Shown: positions 26,339 through 37,496 of the stretch, piece by piece | How positions within the stretch are numbered: the stretch's first letter is position 1 | Layout of the letters: each line of letters begins with the position of its first letter | NCBI RefSeq assembly: GCF_003992675.1 | Contig: NZ_RZMZ01000015.1 | Span: 62,001 to 126,000 of the forward strand | DNA: 64,000 nucleotides | Source of the DNA: Flagellimonas marinaquae | Lineage (GTDB): Bacteria; Bacteroidota; Bacteroidia; Flavobacteriales; Flavobacteriaceae | Reading direction: 5' to 3' | Translations under genes and position numbers: made by a program | The notes under the pieces: generated by a model | Databases searched by the model: none | Told to the model about the DNA's origin: nothing | The model's input: the letters and a program-made list of their open reading frames with translations, nothing else

Positions 26339-27415
26339 ATGCTAGACAAACTCAACATTGTAAAACAACGTTTTGATGAGGTTTCGGACCTGATCATACA
26401 ACCGGATATTATTGCGGACCAAAAACGGTACGTAAAACTCAACAAAGAATACAAAGATCTTAAGGTACTCAATGAAAAGCGTAATGAGTACATCACCCTT
26501 ACCAATAATATTGAAGAAGCCGAGGAAATCATAGCTGATGGCAGCGATGCCGAAATGGTGGAAATGGCCAAAATGCAATTGGACGAGGCAAAAAGTGCAT
26601 TACCCCAATTGGAAGAGGAAATCAAGTTTCTGTTGATTCCCAAAGATCCCGAAGACGCCAAGAACGTGGTTATGGAAATCCGTGCAGGTACTGGTGGTGA
26701 CGAGGCCAGTATTTTTGCTGGGGACCTCTTCCGGATGTACACCAAGTACTGCGAATCCAAAGGTTGGAAGACCAATGTTATCGATTTGAGCGAAGGAACC
26801 AGTGGTGGTTATAAGGAAATCCATTTCGAGGTGAACGGGGAGGATGTGTATGGTACCCTCAAGTTTGAGGCAGGTGTACACCGTGTGCAACGAGTACCGC
26901 AGACCGAAACCCAGGGTAGGGTACACACCAGTGCAGCTACCGTAATGGTGATTCCCGAAGCAGAGGAATTTGATGTCCAAATAGACCCCAAAGATGTTCG
27001 GATTGATTATTTCTGTTCGTCCGGACCGGGTGGACAGTCGGTGAACACAACCTATTCTGCAGTGCGATTGACACACGAACCAACAGGTATCGTGGCGCAA
27101 TGTCAGGATGAAAAATCCCAGCACAAAAATAAGGATAAGGCTTTCAAGGTACTCCGTGCCCGTTTGTACGATATGGAATTGGCCAAAAAGCAGGCCGAAG
27201 ATGCAGCCAAGCGTAATTCCCAAGTGAGCAGTGGTGACCGTTCGGCAAAAATCCGGACCTATAACTATCCACAGGGTAGGGTAACCGACCATCGAATTGG
27301 CCTTACACTTTACGATTTGCAGAACATCATCAACGGGGATATCCAAAAAATCATCGATGAGCTCATGTTGGTAGAGAATACCGAAAAACTCAGGGAAGCT
27401 TCTGAGATATTTTAA
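26339..27415 (+). CDS. prfA: Peptide chain release factor 1
   Basis: Terminates translation at UAA and UAG. The 358-residue protein has the helical N-terminal domain, the GGQ catalytic loop in [16 protein letters not shown] near residue 230 and downstream [13 protein letters not shown]. The codon-recognition P-x-T tripeptide is seen in the VPQTE segment. It precedes pyrF by 36 bp; the two probably share a transcript. The perfect Shine-Dalgarno in front is unusual for the phylum. Confidence 0.97.
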   Translation: MLDKLNIVKQRFDEVSDLIIQPDIIADQKRYVKLNKEYKDLKVLNEKRNEYITLTNNIEEAEEIIADGSDAEMVEMAKMQLDEAKSALPQLEEEIKFLLIPKDPEDAKNVVMEIRAGTGGDEASIFAGDLFRMYTKYCESKGWKTNVIDLSEGTSGGYKEIHFEVNGEDVYGTLKFEAGVHRVQRVPQTETQGRVHTSAATVMVIPEAEEFDVQIDPKDVRIDYFCSSGPGGQSVNTTYSAVRLTHEPTGIVAQCQDEKSQHKNKDKAFKVLRARLYDMELAKKQAEDAAKRNSQVSSGDRSAKIRTYNYPQGRVTDHRIGLTLYDLQNIINGDIQKIIDELMLVENTEKLREASEIF

Positions 27416-27451
27416 TCCGTTACAACCAAGAACGGCCTAGAAACCATCAAA

Positions 27452-28273
27452 ATGAAGTTATCAGATTTAATTGACCAAATACACCAAAAAAAGTCATTTC
27501 TCTGTGTGGGTCTCGATACTGACCTGGACAAGATTCCAAAGCACCTTTTAACCGAAGAAGACCCGATTTTTGCGTTCAATAAAGCTATTATTGATGCTAC
27601 GCATTCGTATTGTGTGGCCTACAAACCCAATATCGCTTTTTATGAAGCTTATGGGCTGCAAGGTTGGAAATCCTTGGAACGGACCATGCACTATTTGAAT
27701 ACGAACCATCCTGAAATGTTCACTATTGCCGATGCGAAACGGGGTGATATTGGAAATACGTCCACGCGCTACGCCAAAGCATTTTTTGAAACGATGGATT
27801 TTGATTCCATTACCATTGCACCTTACATGGGCAAAGATTCGGTGGAGCCCTTTTTGGAATTTGAGGATAGGCACACGATTTTATTGGCATTGACCTCCAA
27901 TCAAGGGGCATTTGATTTTCAGACCAAAAATGTGGATGGGCAGGAACTCTACAAAGAAGTCTTGGCCGTTTCCAAAACATATAAAGGCTCGGAGCGATTG
28001 ATGTATGTCGTAGGAGCCACCAAAGCCGAATATTTGGCGGATATTAGAAAAATTGTTCCGGAAAGTTTCTTGTTGGTACCCGGAGTGGGAGCGCAAGGAG
28101 GTAGTTTGCAAGAAGTCTGCAAGTACGGAATCACCAAAGATGTTGGATTATTGGTGAATTCATCCAGAGGTGTTATTTATGCGTCAACAGGACACGACTT
28201 TGCTGAAACTGCTGCGAAAAAGGCACAGGAAATCCAGCAGCAAATGGAAATTGAACTGAGCAAGTTGAGATAG
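27452..28273 (+). CDS. pyrF: Orotidine 5'-phosphate decarboxylase
   Basis: Last step of de novo UMP synthesis in the cytosol. The 273-residue protein is of the longer, type-2 PyrF group. Seen are [29 protein letters not shown], the catalytic [10 protein letters not shown] near residue 92, and the phosphate-binding [14 protein letters not shown] near the C-terminus. It follows prfA closely and ends next to a convergent 63-residue gene. Confidence 0.97.
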   Translation: MKLSDLIDQIHQKKSFLCVGLDTDLDKIPKHLLTEEDPIFAFNKAIIDATHSYCVAYKPNIAFYEAYGLQGWKSLERTMHYLNTNHPEMFTIADAKRGDIGNTSTRYAKAFFETMDFDSITIAPYMGKDSVEPFLEFEDRHTILLALTSNQGAFDFQTKNVDGQELYKEVLAVSKTYKGSERLMYVVGATKAEYLADIRKIVPESFLLVPGVGAQGGSLQEVCKYGITKDVGLLVNSSRGVIYASTGHDFAETAAKKAQEIQQQMEIELSKLR

Positions 28274-28281
28274 CCCTCAAA

Positions 28282-28473
28282 CTAAAGACTTTCCAATACC
28301 TTTTTGATGCCCTGCGCTTTTCTGTTGAAAAATTCGCCCAATTGGGAATCCTTGCCAGAAACACTAGCTGCCTTTTCCATGAAATTATGGTGCATCACTT
28401 CCAAAACGGAGGCGGCATGACTTAAACCGGTGATGGGCGTTACCGTTCCTACTTTACAATACTGATTATTCAT
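28282..28473 (-). CDS. Small conserved-looking protein, 63 residues
   Basis: A 63-residue soluble protein with no recognised family (MNNQYCKVGTVTPITGLSHA at the start, then a helical region with HHNFMEKAASVSGK and a basic C-terminus). It has no signal peptide. A TATCTTTG box lies 23 bp before its ATG, which supports expression. It faces pyrF tail to tail, 8 bp apart. Function unknown. Confidence 0.7.
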   Translation of the reverse strand: MNNQYCKVGTVTPITGLSHAASVLEVMHHNFMEKAASVSGKDSQLGEFFNRKAQGIKKVLESL

Positions 28474-28495
28474 AGCTCCAAAGATTTGTTACTTT

Positions 28496-28503
28496 CAAAG
28501 ATA
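28496..28503 (-). promoter_or_regulatory. Putative -7 box TATCTTTG
   Basis: Matches TAnnTTTG on the minus strand, 23 bp from the ATG of the 63-residue gene; this is the usual distance in the window. Confidence 0.5.
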
Positions 28504-28673
28504 CGAGCAAAATGGCCTTGTGGACTATGGATTCGGACGCTATACGGCTATAAATCAGGTAATTTATCTAAAATTTAACGTCTGGGTCCACATGGGCCCG
28601 GATAGATCACATTGGGTTAGGATAAAATTAACGTACCTTTAAAAGAGGTGGAACAGTTACAAAAACATTGCAT

Positions 28674-29198
28674 ATGCATAAGTCATGGATCATTTTGGCA
28701 TGTTTGTTTTCCTTGGTTATGAGTGCTCAAAGTCTTGATAACTGCGCTTGCTGTACCGAAAACCACAGGGCATTTGATTTTTGGATCGGGGAGTGGGAGG
28801 TCGTTAATGCCAAGGATGGTTCGCCCGCAGGCAAAAGCCGTATTTCAAAGGAAGAAGACGGTTGTGTTATCCGAGAGAATTGGACCAGTGCCCAAGTCGG
28901 TTATACCGGGACAAGCCTTAATTTTTTTAATGCTGCAACAGGAATGTGGGAACAAGTATGGGTCGATAATGCGGGGGTTGTGCTAAAGCTTCAGGGAAAC
29001 CGACAAGGTAACCAAATGGTTTTGTCCTCGAAGGAGTTTACCAAACCTGATGGTAAAACCTATACCAATAGAATCACCTGGACTTTGAATACGGATGGAA
29101 CGGTAAGGCAATTATGGGAAGTGCTGGCTGAGGAGGGTACGGTTTCCATTGCCTTTGATGGCTTGTACCGTCCTGTCAAGAAAACAAAAAACCGGTGA
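28674..29198 (+). CDS. Secreted DUF1579-like protein
   Basis: A 174-residue exported protein (signal peptide ending near SAQS). The mature start has NCACCTENHRAFDFWIGEWEV and the fold, with repeated beta strands, resembles the lipocalin-like DUF1579 group. Two cysteines lie close together in CACC. ATG 28674 is chosen; the TTG at 28668 adds two residues only. Function is unknown. A hairpin terminator overlaps its stop. Confidence 0.7.
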   Translation: MHKSWIILACLFSLVMSAQSLDNCACCTENHRAFDFWIGEWEVVNAKDGSPAGKSRISKEEDGCVIRENWTSAQVGYTGTSLNFFNAATGMWEQVWVDNAGVVLKLQGNRQGNQMVLSSKEFTKPDGKTYTNRITWTLNTDGTVRQLWEVLAEEGTVSIAFDGLYRPVKKTKNR

Positions 29199-29216
29199 TG
29201 GTACACCGGTTTTTAA
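29188..29216 (+). terminator. Terminator hairpin
   Basis: Arms AAAACCGGTG (29188-29197) and CACCGGTTTT (29204-29213) are perfect, with a T tail. They overlap the stop codon of the DUF1579-like gene. Confidence 0.88.
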
Positions 29217-29383
29217 ACTAACTAACTCAAAAAAATGCTAACTCAGATAACTTGTACAAAATTCAAGTTTAACCTTCAGCTCAAGGTTAATTTAACTTTA
29301 GGGTTTTGTTATAATTATTCTTGAATCTTGAAATTATAACGCATTAGTTTTAAAGTTATTACATTTTTCTGAAAAAATTATGA

Positions 29384-30088
29384 TTAATCTTGCAGAGCGA
29401 ACACTTTTTTTAACAAATCTGTTGTTCTGGACGAAACTTTTGTCCTAATTTCCTTTTCTTCGATTGCTATCATCGTATAAACACCCTCCAAGGCTTCATT
29501 GGTGGTGTAGTCCGTTAAATCAGGATTTACATCGTTGGTTAAGGGCAGGCTGTTGTATTTGTTGATGATGTTGCTCCATATTTGGTCCGCGCCCACTTTT
29601 TGAAACGATTTTTTGATGATAGGGTTGAACTTATTGTACAACTGAGTTTTGGTTGTCTGTTGTAAATACTGCGTGGCAGCATTATCGTTCCCCAAAAGAA
29701 TCTGTCTTGCGTCATTAAAAGTGATACCTTTTACAGCATCCACAAAAATGGGTGTCGCTTCCCCAACGGCATCCTCGGCGGCCCGGTTAATGATGCGCAG
29801 ACCCTCGTCGGCCAAACTGGACAATCCAACATCGCGTAACGTTTTGTCCACCTTTTGCAATTCTTCGGGGAGCAGGATTTTTACCAGTTCGTTTTTAAAA
29901 AACCCGTTTTCCAACGCCAATTTGTCCACCTGTTTTTCAATGCCCATATTCAGGGCTTCGCGCAGGCCTTGGGCAATTTGCTCATTGCCTATCCCCGATG
30001 TGCCCTGTGGCAGTTGGTTCACCACCTGTTGGAGTTCGGCGCAGCTCATCAAAAAAAGCACGGAGGCACTTAGGATTATTTTCTTCAT
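29384..30088 (-). CDS. DUF4197 lipoprotein
   Basis: A 234-residue lipoprotein (lipobox LMSC, Cys 16) of the DUF4197 family, function unknown. Family-type segments are LREALNMGIEKQVDKL, NGFFKNELVKILLPEEL and the DAVKGITFNDARQILLG region. ATG 30088 is chosen because it starts the signal peptide; the longer in-frame frame from 30175 would add 29 residues that do not fit. About 185 bp separate it from the preceding gene, with no feature seen there. Confidence 0.88.
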   Translation of the reverse strand: MKKIILSASVLFLMSCAELQQVVNQLPQGTSGIGNEQIAQGLREALNMGIEKQVDKLALENGFFKNELVKILLPEELQKVDKTLRDVGLSSLADEGLRIINRAAEDAVGEATPIFVDAVKGITFNDARQILLGNDNAATQYLQQTTKTQLYNKFNPIIKKSFQKVGADQIWSNIINKYNSLPLTNDVNPDLTDYTTNEALEGVYTMIAIEEKEIRTKVSSRTTDLLKKVFALQD

Positions 30089-30210
30089 GGTTTTGTGTTT
30101 AAAATTGATATGAAAATAGCTGTATTGCTTCATAATTTGGTTGCTGATGAAGCATTTTAGATGAAATTCATCCAAACGGAAAGCTGAATATTTGATTTTC
30201 CTATCTCTTG

Positions 30211-32502
30211 TTACACATGGGAAAGTGTTTTCGGTTGACCGTTGAGCATGATTTCGAGGTCCGTTCCTTCGTCAATGGTAAAGGTGGTTCCTTTCTGGCT
30301 AACAGTTATTTTTATGATCCTGTTTCTAAAGTTGATTTTGAAGGAATAGGATTCCCATTGTTCCGGTATTTGCGGAGTGAAGCATAAAGTTCCGTTTTGG
30401 ATGCGCATGCCACCAAAGCCTTCCACAATGCTCATCCAAGTACCGGCCATGGAAGTAATGTGCAAACCTTCTTCCACCTCTTTATTATAGTCGTCCAAAT
30501 CTAAACGCGAGGTTCGTAGGTAGAAGGTATAAGCCTGCTCCATTCTGCCCAGCTTTGCTGCCTGTATGGCGTGTACACAAGGCGACAGGGAGGATTCATG
30601 AACAGTGAATGACTCATAGAAATCAAAATGTTTCTCCAGCTCGGCATCCGTAAAATGGTCCTCAAAAAAGTAAAACCCCTGTAACGTGTCGGCTTGTTTA
30701 ATATAGGGCGAACGAAGGATTCGGTCCCAGCTCCAGTGTTGGTTGATAGGCCGTTCTTTCTTGTCCAAATCGGCCACTCGCACCAAATCCTTGTCCAAAA
30801 AGCCATCTTGCTGCAGGTATACGCCATGTTCCTCGGAATATGGGAAGTACATGTGGGCAGCAATTTTTTTCCAAAGTCCGGTTTCATCATTGCTCAATTG
30901 GGTTTTGTCCATCACCCTTTTGTAATCGGAAGGATAGTTTTGCTGTACCTGCTCCAATTGTTCCAGGGCATATTCCAGACACCATTTGGCCAGATAGTTG
31001 GTGTACCAGTTATTGTTTACATTGTTTTCGTACTCATTGGGGCCAGTTACACCTAGCATCACATATTTTTTGCGATGTTCGGACCAATTGACGCGTTGTT
31101 GCCAGAAACGTGCGATACCGATTAAGACCTCCAATCCCATTTCGGGAATGTAGCTTTGGTCGTTAGTGTAGCGTGTGTAGTTGAAAATGGCATAGGCAAT
31201 GGCGCCGTTCCTGTGGATTTCTTCAAAAGTGATTTCCCATTCGTTGTGGCACTCTTCGCCGTTCATCGTTACCATGGGATAAAGCGCAGCACCTTTAGTA
31301 AAGCCCAGTTTTTCAGCATTTTCAATAGCCTTTTCCAAATGGTTGTAGCGATACTTCAGCAGCTTGCGCGCCACCTCCTGATTTTTGGTGGCCATGTAAA
31401 AGGGGAGACAGTAGGCTTCGGTATCCCAATAGGTGCTTCCGCCATATTTTTCACCTGTAAAACCTTTGGGACCAATATTCAAACGGGAATCGGTACCAGT
31501 ATAGGTTTGGTTCAATTGGAAAATATTGAAACGGATACCTTGTTGGGCCTTAATGTCTCCTTCAATGGTAATATCGCTCATTTCCCAAATTTGGGACCAT
31601 GCCTTCTTTTGGGCATCTAAAAGCCCATCAAACCCGAGCTTGGAAGCAGTATCGAGAAGGTCATTGGCTGCTTCGGTCAGCTTAGTTGCATCGTGGTTTC
31701 TGTCCACCGTGTAGCCCCCAAACTTGACCAGACTGACTTTCTCGCCTTTTTTGGCCTTATGGGTGAACTCCAATCCAATGGAAAGCTCCTCCTTGGTCAC
31801 ATTGTCAGGAGTAGCTTTGATGTTGTCCCCGTGCACCAAATGGGCCTGCATGAAGGTGCACACATTAAAATGTGTTTTCATGGTGTGCGATTCCACAAAG
31901 GCACGGTTCTTTTCCGATGCTATTTTTGTAGTGTTCCAAAATTTGTCGTCCCAGTTACTGTCTTCGTTGGTGATGCCGGCATCCAAGTAAGGCTTAAAAG
32001 TAATTTCGGCATCGCTGTTCAACAAGGTTACTTCGTAGTGAATCGCCCCCATTTCATCATGGGAAAGACTTAAAAAGCGGGTAGCCACGACTGCGATTTC
32101 AATATTGTTGGCGGTGGTGGCTTCAAAATTTCTTCGGTACCAACCTTCCTTCATGTTAAGCTCCCGCTTAAAGTTTTTTACCTGGCTGCATTTTGCCAAA
32201 TCCAAAGGTTCGCCATCAATCCATACATCAATGCCAATCCAGTTGGGAGCGTTCAATACCTTGGCAAAATATTCGGGATAGCCATTTTTCCACCAACCTA
32301 CGCGGGTTTTGTCAGGATAATAGACCCCTCCGATATAGCTTCCTTGGAATGTGGGGCCGGAATAGGATTCTTCAAAGTTGGCACGTTGTCCCATGGCGCC
32401 GTTTCCGATACTGAATAGGCTTTCAGAAGATTTAACACGTTCCTTATCGAAACCTTCTTCAATGAGACTCCATGCATTCGGTTGTATATAATCTTGATTC
32501 AT
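30211..32502 (-). CDS. GH65 disaccharide phosphorylase (maltose phosphorylase-like)
   Basis: Phosphorolyses alpha-glucosides such as maltose to glucose 1-phosphate in the cytosol. The 763 residues match the GH65 length: an N-terminal beta-sandwich, a helical (alpha/alpha)6 barrel, and a C-terminal beta domain. The start RVKSSESLFSIGNGAMGQRA is typical. The catalytic acid Glu is in GVTGPNEYENNVNNNW near residue 485, and a phosphate-site His is likely in HQWSW-like text (NQHWSWDRI). No signal peptide. No phosphoglucomutase or SusCD pair is adjacent, so the exact substrate is unproved. Confidence 0.92.
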   Translation of the reverse strand: MNQDYIQPNAWSLIEEGFDKERVKSSESLFSIGNGAMGQRANFEESYSGPTFQGSYIGGVYYPDKTRVGWWKNGYPEYFAKVLNAPNWIGIDVWIDGEPLDLAKCSQVKNFKRELNMKEGWYRRNFEATTANNIEIAVVATRFLSLSHDEMGAIHYEVTLLNSDAEITFKPYLDAGITNEDSNWDDKFWNTTKIASEKNRAFVESHTMKTHFNVCTFMQAHLVHGDNIKATPDNVTKEELSIGLEFTHKAKKGEKVSLVKFGGYTVDRNHDATKLTEAANDLLDTASKLGFDGLLDAQKKAWSQIWEMSDITIEGDIKAQQGIRFNIFQLNQTYTGTDSRLNIGPKGFTGEKYGGSTYWDTEAYCLPFYMATKNQEVARKLLKYRYNHLEKAIENAEKLGFTKGAALYPMVTMNGEECHNEWEITFEEIHRNGAIAYAIFNYTRYTNDQSYIPEMGLEVLIGIARFWQQRVNWSEHRKKYVMLGVTGPNEYENNVNNNWYTNYLAKWCLEYALEQLEQVQQNYPSDYKRVMDKTQLSNDETGLWKKIAAHMYFPYSEEHGVYLQQDGFLDKDLVRVADLDKKERPINQHWSWDRILRSPYIKQADTLQGFYFFEDHFTDAELEKHFDFYESFTVHESSLSPCVHAIQAAKLGRMEQAYTFYLRTSRLDLDDYNKEVEEGLHITSMAGTWMSIVEGFGGMRIQNGTLCFTPQIPEQWESYSFKINFRNRIIKITVSQKGTTFTIDEGTDLEIMLNGQPKTLSHV

Positions 32503-32561
32503 GTAAGAATTTGGTGTTTTGTGTTACTAGTTGATATTAAGATACATAATCTTTGATTTGA

Positions 32562-33410
32562 TTATGAAAAAATAACCGTTTTGTTATTGTAGACCATTGT
32601 TTTACGGGCTACGTGAAGCTGAACGGCACGGGAAAGCACTATGCGTTCCAAGTCCCTGCCCTTTGCGATAAAATCCTTTACTGAATGGGTGTGCGATACC
32701 GCCGTGACATCCTGCTCAATAATGGGCCCTTCGTCCAAGTCTTCCGTTACATAATGGCTGGTGGCACCAATAATTTTCACACCTCGTTCAAACGCTGCAT
32801 GGTAGGGTTTGGCACCCGCAAAGGCTGGCAAAAACGAATGGTGGATGTTGATGATTTTTTGCGGAAATACATCAATCACCTTTGGTGATACAATTTGCAT
32901 ATATCTGGCCAAAACGATAAAATCGACCCCGTATTCTGCCAAAAGTTCCAATTGCCTGTCCTCCGCTTCCGCTTTGTTTTCCTTCGTCACTGGAATGTGA
33001 AAATACGGAATGCCGAACTGGTCGGCCACATATTCCAAATCTTTGTGATTGCTCAGAATAAAGGGAACTTCTACCGCCAGCTCTCCAGAATTGTATCGGC
33101 TTAGCAAATCGTATAGGCAGTGGTTGTATTTGGAAACAAAAATGGACATTTTTGGTTTGTAGCCATCCGTATAGGCATCCCATTCCATTTGAAAGCGTGT
33201 TGCCAGTTCTTGACCAAAATCTTCCTTGAATTTATTCAGGTCAATGTCCTGTTCGAACTCGCTTTTTAAACGCATGAAAAACACCCCCGCCTGCTTGTCC
33301 ACATGTTGGTCCAAATACACTACATTTCCTTGTTGCTGATGTACAAAGGTGGTAACCGAGCGAATAATCCCCGATTGATCGGGGCAATTGATGAGAATGG
33401 TCAGCTTCAT
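32562..33410 (-). CDS. purU: Formyltetrahydrofolate deformylase
   Basis: Hydrolyses 10-formyl-THF to formate and THF, balancing the one-carbon pool. The 282-residue protein starts with an ACT domain (LINCPDQSGIIRSVTTF) followed by the formyltransferase fold. The catalytic Asn-His-Asp are seen in NIHHSFLPAFAGAKPYHAA and TEDLDEGPIIEQD. It is divergent from the IcmF gene. The ACT domain makes it a likely glycine/methionine-responsive enzyme by analogy with other PurU proteins. Confidence 0.95.
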   Translation of the reverse strand: MKLTILINCPDQSGIIRSVTTFVHQQQGNVVYLDQHVDKQAGVFFMRLKSEFEQDIDLNKFKEDFGQELATRFQMEWDAYTDGYKPKMSIFVSKYNHCLYDLLSRYNSGELAVEVPFILSNHKDLEYVADQFGIPYFHIPVTKENKAEAEDRQLELLAEYGVDFIVLARYMQIVSPKVIDVFPQKIINIHHSFLPAFAGAKPYHAAFERGVKIIGATSHYVTEDLDEGPIIEQDVTAVSHTHSVKDFIAKGRDLERIVLSRAVQLHVARKTMVYNNKTVIFS

Positions 33411-33553
33411 GGGCTTGGTTTTGACGGGGTAAAATTATGGTATTCAAAAAAGGAAGCCCAAACATTTACTATTTTTTATACAATCTTAATCAAAATCAAT
33501 TTTCAATTGCATTTTCCGTAAATTGCAGAGCAAAATTACATCCTTTATTGATG

Positions 33554-36500
33554 ATGGAACAAATTCAAGCCTACACACCCAAACATAAAATACGCATCGT
33601 AACCGCAGCTTCCCTGTTTGATGGACATGACGCGGCCATCAACATCATGAGACGAATCATTCAGGCCACTGGGGTCGAAGTGATTCATCTAGGGCACGAT
33701 AGAAGTGTATCCGAAGTGGTCGATTGCGCCATTCAGGAAGATGCCAACGCCATTGCAATGACCTCGTATCAAGGCGGACACAACGAATATTTTAGGTATA
33801 TGTTCGATTTGCTAAAGGAAAGAGGTGCAGGGCATATCAAAATATTTGGTGGCGGTGGTGGCGTTATACTTCCAGAAGAAATCAAGGATTTGATGGATTA
33901 TGGCATCGAGCGGATCTATTCGCCCGATGACGGAAGGGAAATGGGTCTTCAGGGAATGATCAATGACCTTGTGGAACGTTGCGATACTGCCGTTCCCGAT
34001 TTAACCTTCCCAAAGGGAAGAAGTCTGGAGCAGGAATTGGCTGCCAAGCACCCCAACACTTTAGCGCGTTTAATTTCTTTGGCGGAAAACCGTCATGATG
34101 CTTTCGAAAAATTTGAATCCGCCATCCAAAAAGGACAGGGCAATGTTCCCGTTTTGGGAATCACAGGCACGGGAGGTGCTGGAAAATCCAGTTTAGTGGA
34201 TGAACTGGTACGTAGGTTCTTGATGGACTTCCCCGATAAGCACATTGGCATTGTATCCGTAGATCCTTCAAAAAGAAAAACAGGAGGTGCGCTTTTGGGC
34301 GATCGCATCCGGATGAACGCCATTAACAGCGAGCGGGTGTACATGCGTTCGTTGGCCACCCGACAGTCCAATTTGGCCCTTTCCAAACATGTGTCCGAAG
34401 CCGTGCAAGTGCTCAAAGCAGCAAACTACGACCTCATTATTTTGGAAACTTCAGGCATCGGACAGTCCGATACCGAAATTTTGGAGCATAGCGATGTGTC
34501 TCTTTATGTAATGACGCCCGAATTTGGTGCGGCAACGCAATTGGAAAAAATCGATATGCTGGATTTTGCCGATATCGTTGCCATTAACAAGTTTGATAAA
34601 AGAGGGGCTTTGGATGCCCTACGTGATGTAAAGAAGCAATACGCCCGTAACCATGGATTGTGGCACGCCAATGAGGATGAGCTTCCCATATTTGGTACCA
34701 TCGCTTCCCAGTTCAATGATCCAGGTATGAACAGTCTTTATAAAAAGGTAATGGACACCTTGGTGGAGAAGGCAGGTTCATCATTACAATCCACCCTGGA
34801 AGTGACCCAGGAAATGACCGAGAAAATCTATGTGATTCCGCCGTCGCGGACCAGATATCTGTCGGAAATTGCGGAAAACAATAGAAATTATGATGCAAAG
34901 GCCCGTGAAGAATCGAAAACGGCCCAAAAACTGTATGGCGTGTTTTTGACCCTGTCTTCTGTTTTGGGCATGGAGCAAGAGGAGGCAGAGGAATCCTTTT
35001 TGGATAAATCCGGATTGAACGAGGAGCACATCAAATCACATCTCAAAAATGACGAGTCCAAAGAGCTGGTCAATCTTTTGATCAAGGAATTTGATCGCAT
35101 CAAAATGCATTTGAACCCACTGCACTGGGAAGCCATCATCAAATGGAGGGAAAAAGTGAACCGCTATGCGGCCGACATCTATTCCTTTAAGGTACGGGAC
35201 AAAGAGGTCAAAATAAAAACCCATACCGAATCCCTTTCGCATAGCCAAATCCCAAAAGTATCCCTGCCCAAATACAAGGCGTGGGGGGATATCTTACAGT
35301 GGATCTTACAAGAGAATGTGCCTGGGGAATTTCCCTACACTGCCGGTTTGTACCCATTTAAGCGGGAAGGGGAAGATCCCACCCGAATGTTCGCCGGAGA
35401 GGGCGGACCGGAACGGACCAATCGCCGATTTCACTATGTGAGTATGGACATGCCAGCCAAACGATTGTCCACCGCTTTTGACTCGGTGACGCTCTACGGG
35501 AACGACCCAGACCACCGCCCGGATATTTACGGAAAAATCGGAAATGCGGGGGTGAGTATTTGCTGTTTGGATGATGCCAAAAAACTATATTCCGGATTTG
35601 ACCTGAGCAGTCCAATGACTTCTGTGAGCATGACCATAAATGGTCCAGCACCCATGTTGCTTGCTTTTTTTATGAATACCGCTATAGACCAAAACTGTGA
35701 AAAATACATCAAAGAGCACGGTTTGGAGCAGGAGGTCCAGAAAAAGATAAAGGCGATCTTTAAGGAGAAAAACGCAGAGGCTCCATCGTATTATGGTGAG
35801 TTGCCCGAAGGGAACGACGGTCTAGGATTGATGCTTTTGGGCGTTACGGGAGATCAAGTGCTGCCCAGGGATGTGTATGAAGACATCAAGGCCAAGACCT
35901 TGAATCAGGTGCGGGGCACGGTGCAAGCCGATATTTTGAAAGAAGACCAAGCGCAGAACACCTGTATTTTTTCCACAGAGTTTGCCTTGAGATTGATGGG
36001 TGATGTGCAGGAATATTTTATCAAGCAACAAGTCCGTAATTTTTATTCGGTTTCCATATCAGGTTACCACATTGCCGAAGCGGGGGCCAATCCAATCACG
36101 CAATTGGCGTTTACGCTGTCCAACGGTTTTACCTATGTGGAATATTATTTGAGCAGGGGAATGGACATCAACAAGTTTGGTCCCAATCTTTCGTTCTTCT
36201 TTTCGAATGGGGTGGACCCGGAATATGCGGTCATCGGTCGGGTGGCCCGGCGCATTTGGTCCAAAGCCCTTAAAGAAAAGTATGGCGCAAACCCTCGGGC
36301 ACAAATGCTCAAATATCACATCCAAACCTCGGGAAGAAGTTTGCATGCCCAAGAAATTGATTTCAACGATATTCGCACCACGCTTCAAGCGTTGTACGCC
36401 ATCTACGACAATTGCAACTCGTTGCACACCAATGCCTACGACGAAGCCATTACCACGCCTACCGAGGAATCTGTCCGCAGGGCCATGGCCATTCAATTGA

Positions 36501-37012
36501 TCATCAACAAGGAACTGGGGTTGGCCAAGAACGAAAATCCGATTCAGGGATCCTTTATCATTGAGGAATTGACCGATTTGGTCGAGGAAGCCGTACTAAT
36601 GGAATTTGATAGGATTACCGAACGCGGTGGTGTTTTGGGTGCTATGGAAACCATGTACCAACGCTCCAAAATTCAAGAAGAAAGTTTACATTATGAGACG
36701 TTGAAGCATTCCGGGGAATACCCAATCATTGGAGTAAATACCTTTTTGAGTTCTAAAGGCTCACCAACCATTCTTCCAGCAGAAGTGATTCGGGCTACGG
36801 AAATCGAAAAGCAAAATCAAATTAAGACCTTGGAAAACTTGCATGAGCGCGAAGGCAGCAAAGCTGAGGAGCAGCTGAAGGAGTTGCAACAGGTGGCCAT
36901 CAACAATGAAAATATCTTCGAAAAATTGATGGAGGCAGCCAAATACTGTTCGTTAGGGCAGATTACGGAAGCCTTGTTCCAAGTGGGAGGGCAATACCGA
37001 AGGAATATGTAA
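33554..37012 (+). CDS. icmF: Fused acyl-CoA mutase IcmF (B12, GTPase and mutase domains)
   Basis: A 1152-residue fusion. The N-terminal B12-binding domain has [16 protein letters not shown] and EVIHLGHD. The central MeaB/ArgK-like GTPase has Walker [14 protein letters not shown] near residue 200 and NKFDKRG. The C-terminal half is the (beta/alpha)8 mutase with [10 protein letters not shown] and [17 protein letters not shown]. It interconverts branched- and straight-chain acyl-CoA, such as isobutyryl-CoA and butyryl-CoA, with its own repair GTPase. Starts at 33551 and 33554 are both ATG; the earlier frame from 33437 is not supported. Substrate range is inferred. Confidence 0.93.
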   Translation: MEQIQAYTPKHKIRIVTAASLFDGHDAAINIMRRIIQATGVEVIHLGHDRSVSEVVDCAIQEDANAIAMTSYQGGHNEYFRYMFDLLKERGAGHIKIFGGGGGVILPEEIKDLMDYGIERIYSPDDGREMGLQGMINDLVERCDTAVPDLTFPKGRSLEQELAAKHPNTLARLISLAENRHDAFEKFESAIQKGQGNVPVLGITGTGGAGKSSLVDELVRRFLMDFPDKHIGIVSVDPSKRKTGGALLGDRIRMNAINSERVYMRSLATRQSNLALSKHVSEAVQVLKAANYDLIILETSGIGQSDTEILEHSDVSLYVMTPEFGAATQLEKIDMLDFADIVAINKFDKRGALDALRDVKKQYARNHGLWHANEDELPIFGTIASQFNDPGMNSLYKKVMDTLVEKAGSSLQSTLEVTQEMTEKIYVIPPSRTRYLSEIAENNRNYDAKAREESKTAQKLYGVFLTLSSVLGMEQEEAEESFLDKSGLNEEHIKSHLKNDESKELVNLLIKEFDRIKMHLNPLHWEAIIKWREKVNRYAADIYSFKVRDKEVKIKTHTESLSHSQIPKVSLPKYKAWGDILQWILQENVPGEFPYTAGLYPFKREGEDPTRMFAGEGGPERTNRRFHYVSMDMPAKRLSTAFDSVTLYGNDPDHRPDIYGKIGNAGVSICCLDDAKKLYSGFDLSSPMTSVSMTINGPAPMLLAFFMNTAIDQNCEKYIKEHGLEQEVQKKIKAIFKEKNAEAPSYYGELPEGNDGLGLMLLGVTGDQVLPRDVYEDIKAKTLNQVRGTVQADILKEDQAQNTCIFSTEFALRLMGDVQEYFIKQQVRNFYSVSISGYHIAEAGANPITQLAFTLSNGFTYVEYYLSRGMDINKFGPNLSFFFSNGVDPEYAVIGRVARRIWSKALKEKYGANPRAQMLKYHIQTSGRSLHAQEIDFNDIRTTLQALYAIYDNCNSLHTNAYDEAITTPTEESVRRAMAIQLIINKELGLAKNENPIQGSFIIEELTDLVEEAVLMEFDRITERGGVLGAMETMYQRSKIQEESLHYETLKHSGEYPIIGVNTFLSSKGSPTILPAEVIRATEIEKQNQIKTLENLHEREGSKAEEQLKELQQVAINNENIFEKLMEAAKYCSLGQITEALFQVGGQYRRNM

Positions 37013-37018
37013 TAGGAG

Positions 37019-37420
37019 TCAGTCGTTTTTGTTGATGAGGGATTTTCTCCATTTTTTAAAGGATACGCGGAAGATGCGAATCTCTTTTCTAAGGAGATTG
37101 AGATACTCTTTTTCCTTGACCCCATCTCTTTCCAGTCCGTTGCAATAGGCCAAGATGTTTCGGGTCATGATGTTCACGTAAGAAAGGCTTTTCATCCGAA
37201 CAGAAGGGCAGCTGCTAAGTGCAGCCTGCTCCACTTCTTTGGTGATAAGGTCGGCATCGGCCAAAAGTGAACGGGAGATATCGTCCCTAAAGGAGTCGAT
37301 TTTGCGAAAGGACAGAATTTCCCGGTTTTGGGTAAAGTAAGCAGCGACGGCCTCGCTCATATCGCGAAGCGCCAAAGATTTGCGGTATACACCTAAGGAA
37401 TTTAGAGAATTTCTCTCCAT
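37019..37420 (-). CDS. Hypothetical helical protein, 133 residues
   Basis: A 133-residue soluble, Arg/Lys-rich protein with long predicted helices (SEAVAAYFTQNREIL, EVEQAALSS, LLRKEIRIFRVSFKKW) and no recognised motif. A four-helix bundle is plausible. Its stop is 7 bp from the stop of IcmF, with no room for a terminator between. The Lrp-family gene lies on the other side, divergent. Function unknown. Confidence 0.72.
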   Translation of the reverse strand: MERNSLNSLGVYRKSLALRDMSEAVAAYFTQNREILSFRKIDSFRDDISRSLLADADLITKEVEQAALSSCPSVRMKSLSYVNIMTRNILAYCNGLERDGVKEKEYLNLLRKEIRIFRVSFKKWRKSLINKND

Positions 37421-37469
37421 TTTTCAAAGCAATTTAGTCTTATAAAATTACGCACGATTTAAATTTTCT

Positions 37470-37477
37470 TACTTTTG
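37470..37477 (+). promoter_or_regulatory. Putative distal -7 box TACTTTTG
   Basis: Matches TAnnTTTG, 31 bp upstream of a second such box for the Lrp-family gene. It may be an alternative start. Confidence 0.4.
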
Positions 37478-37496
37478 TTATTAAAGCGAAAGTTTA

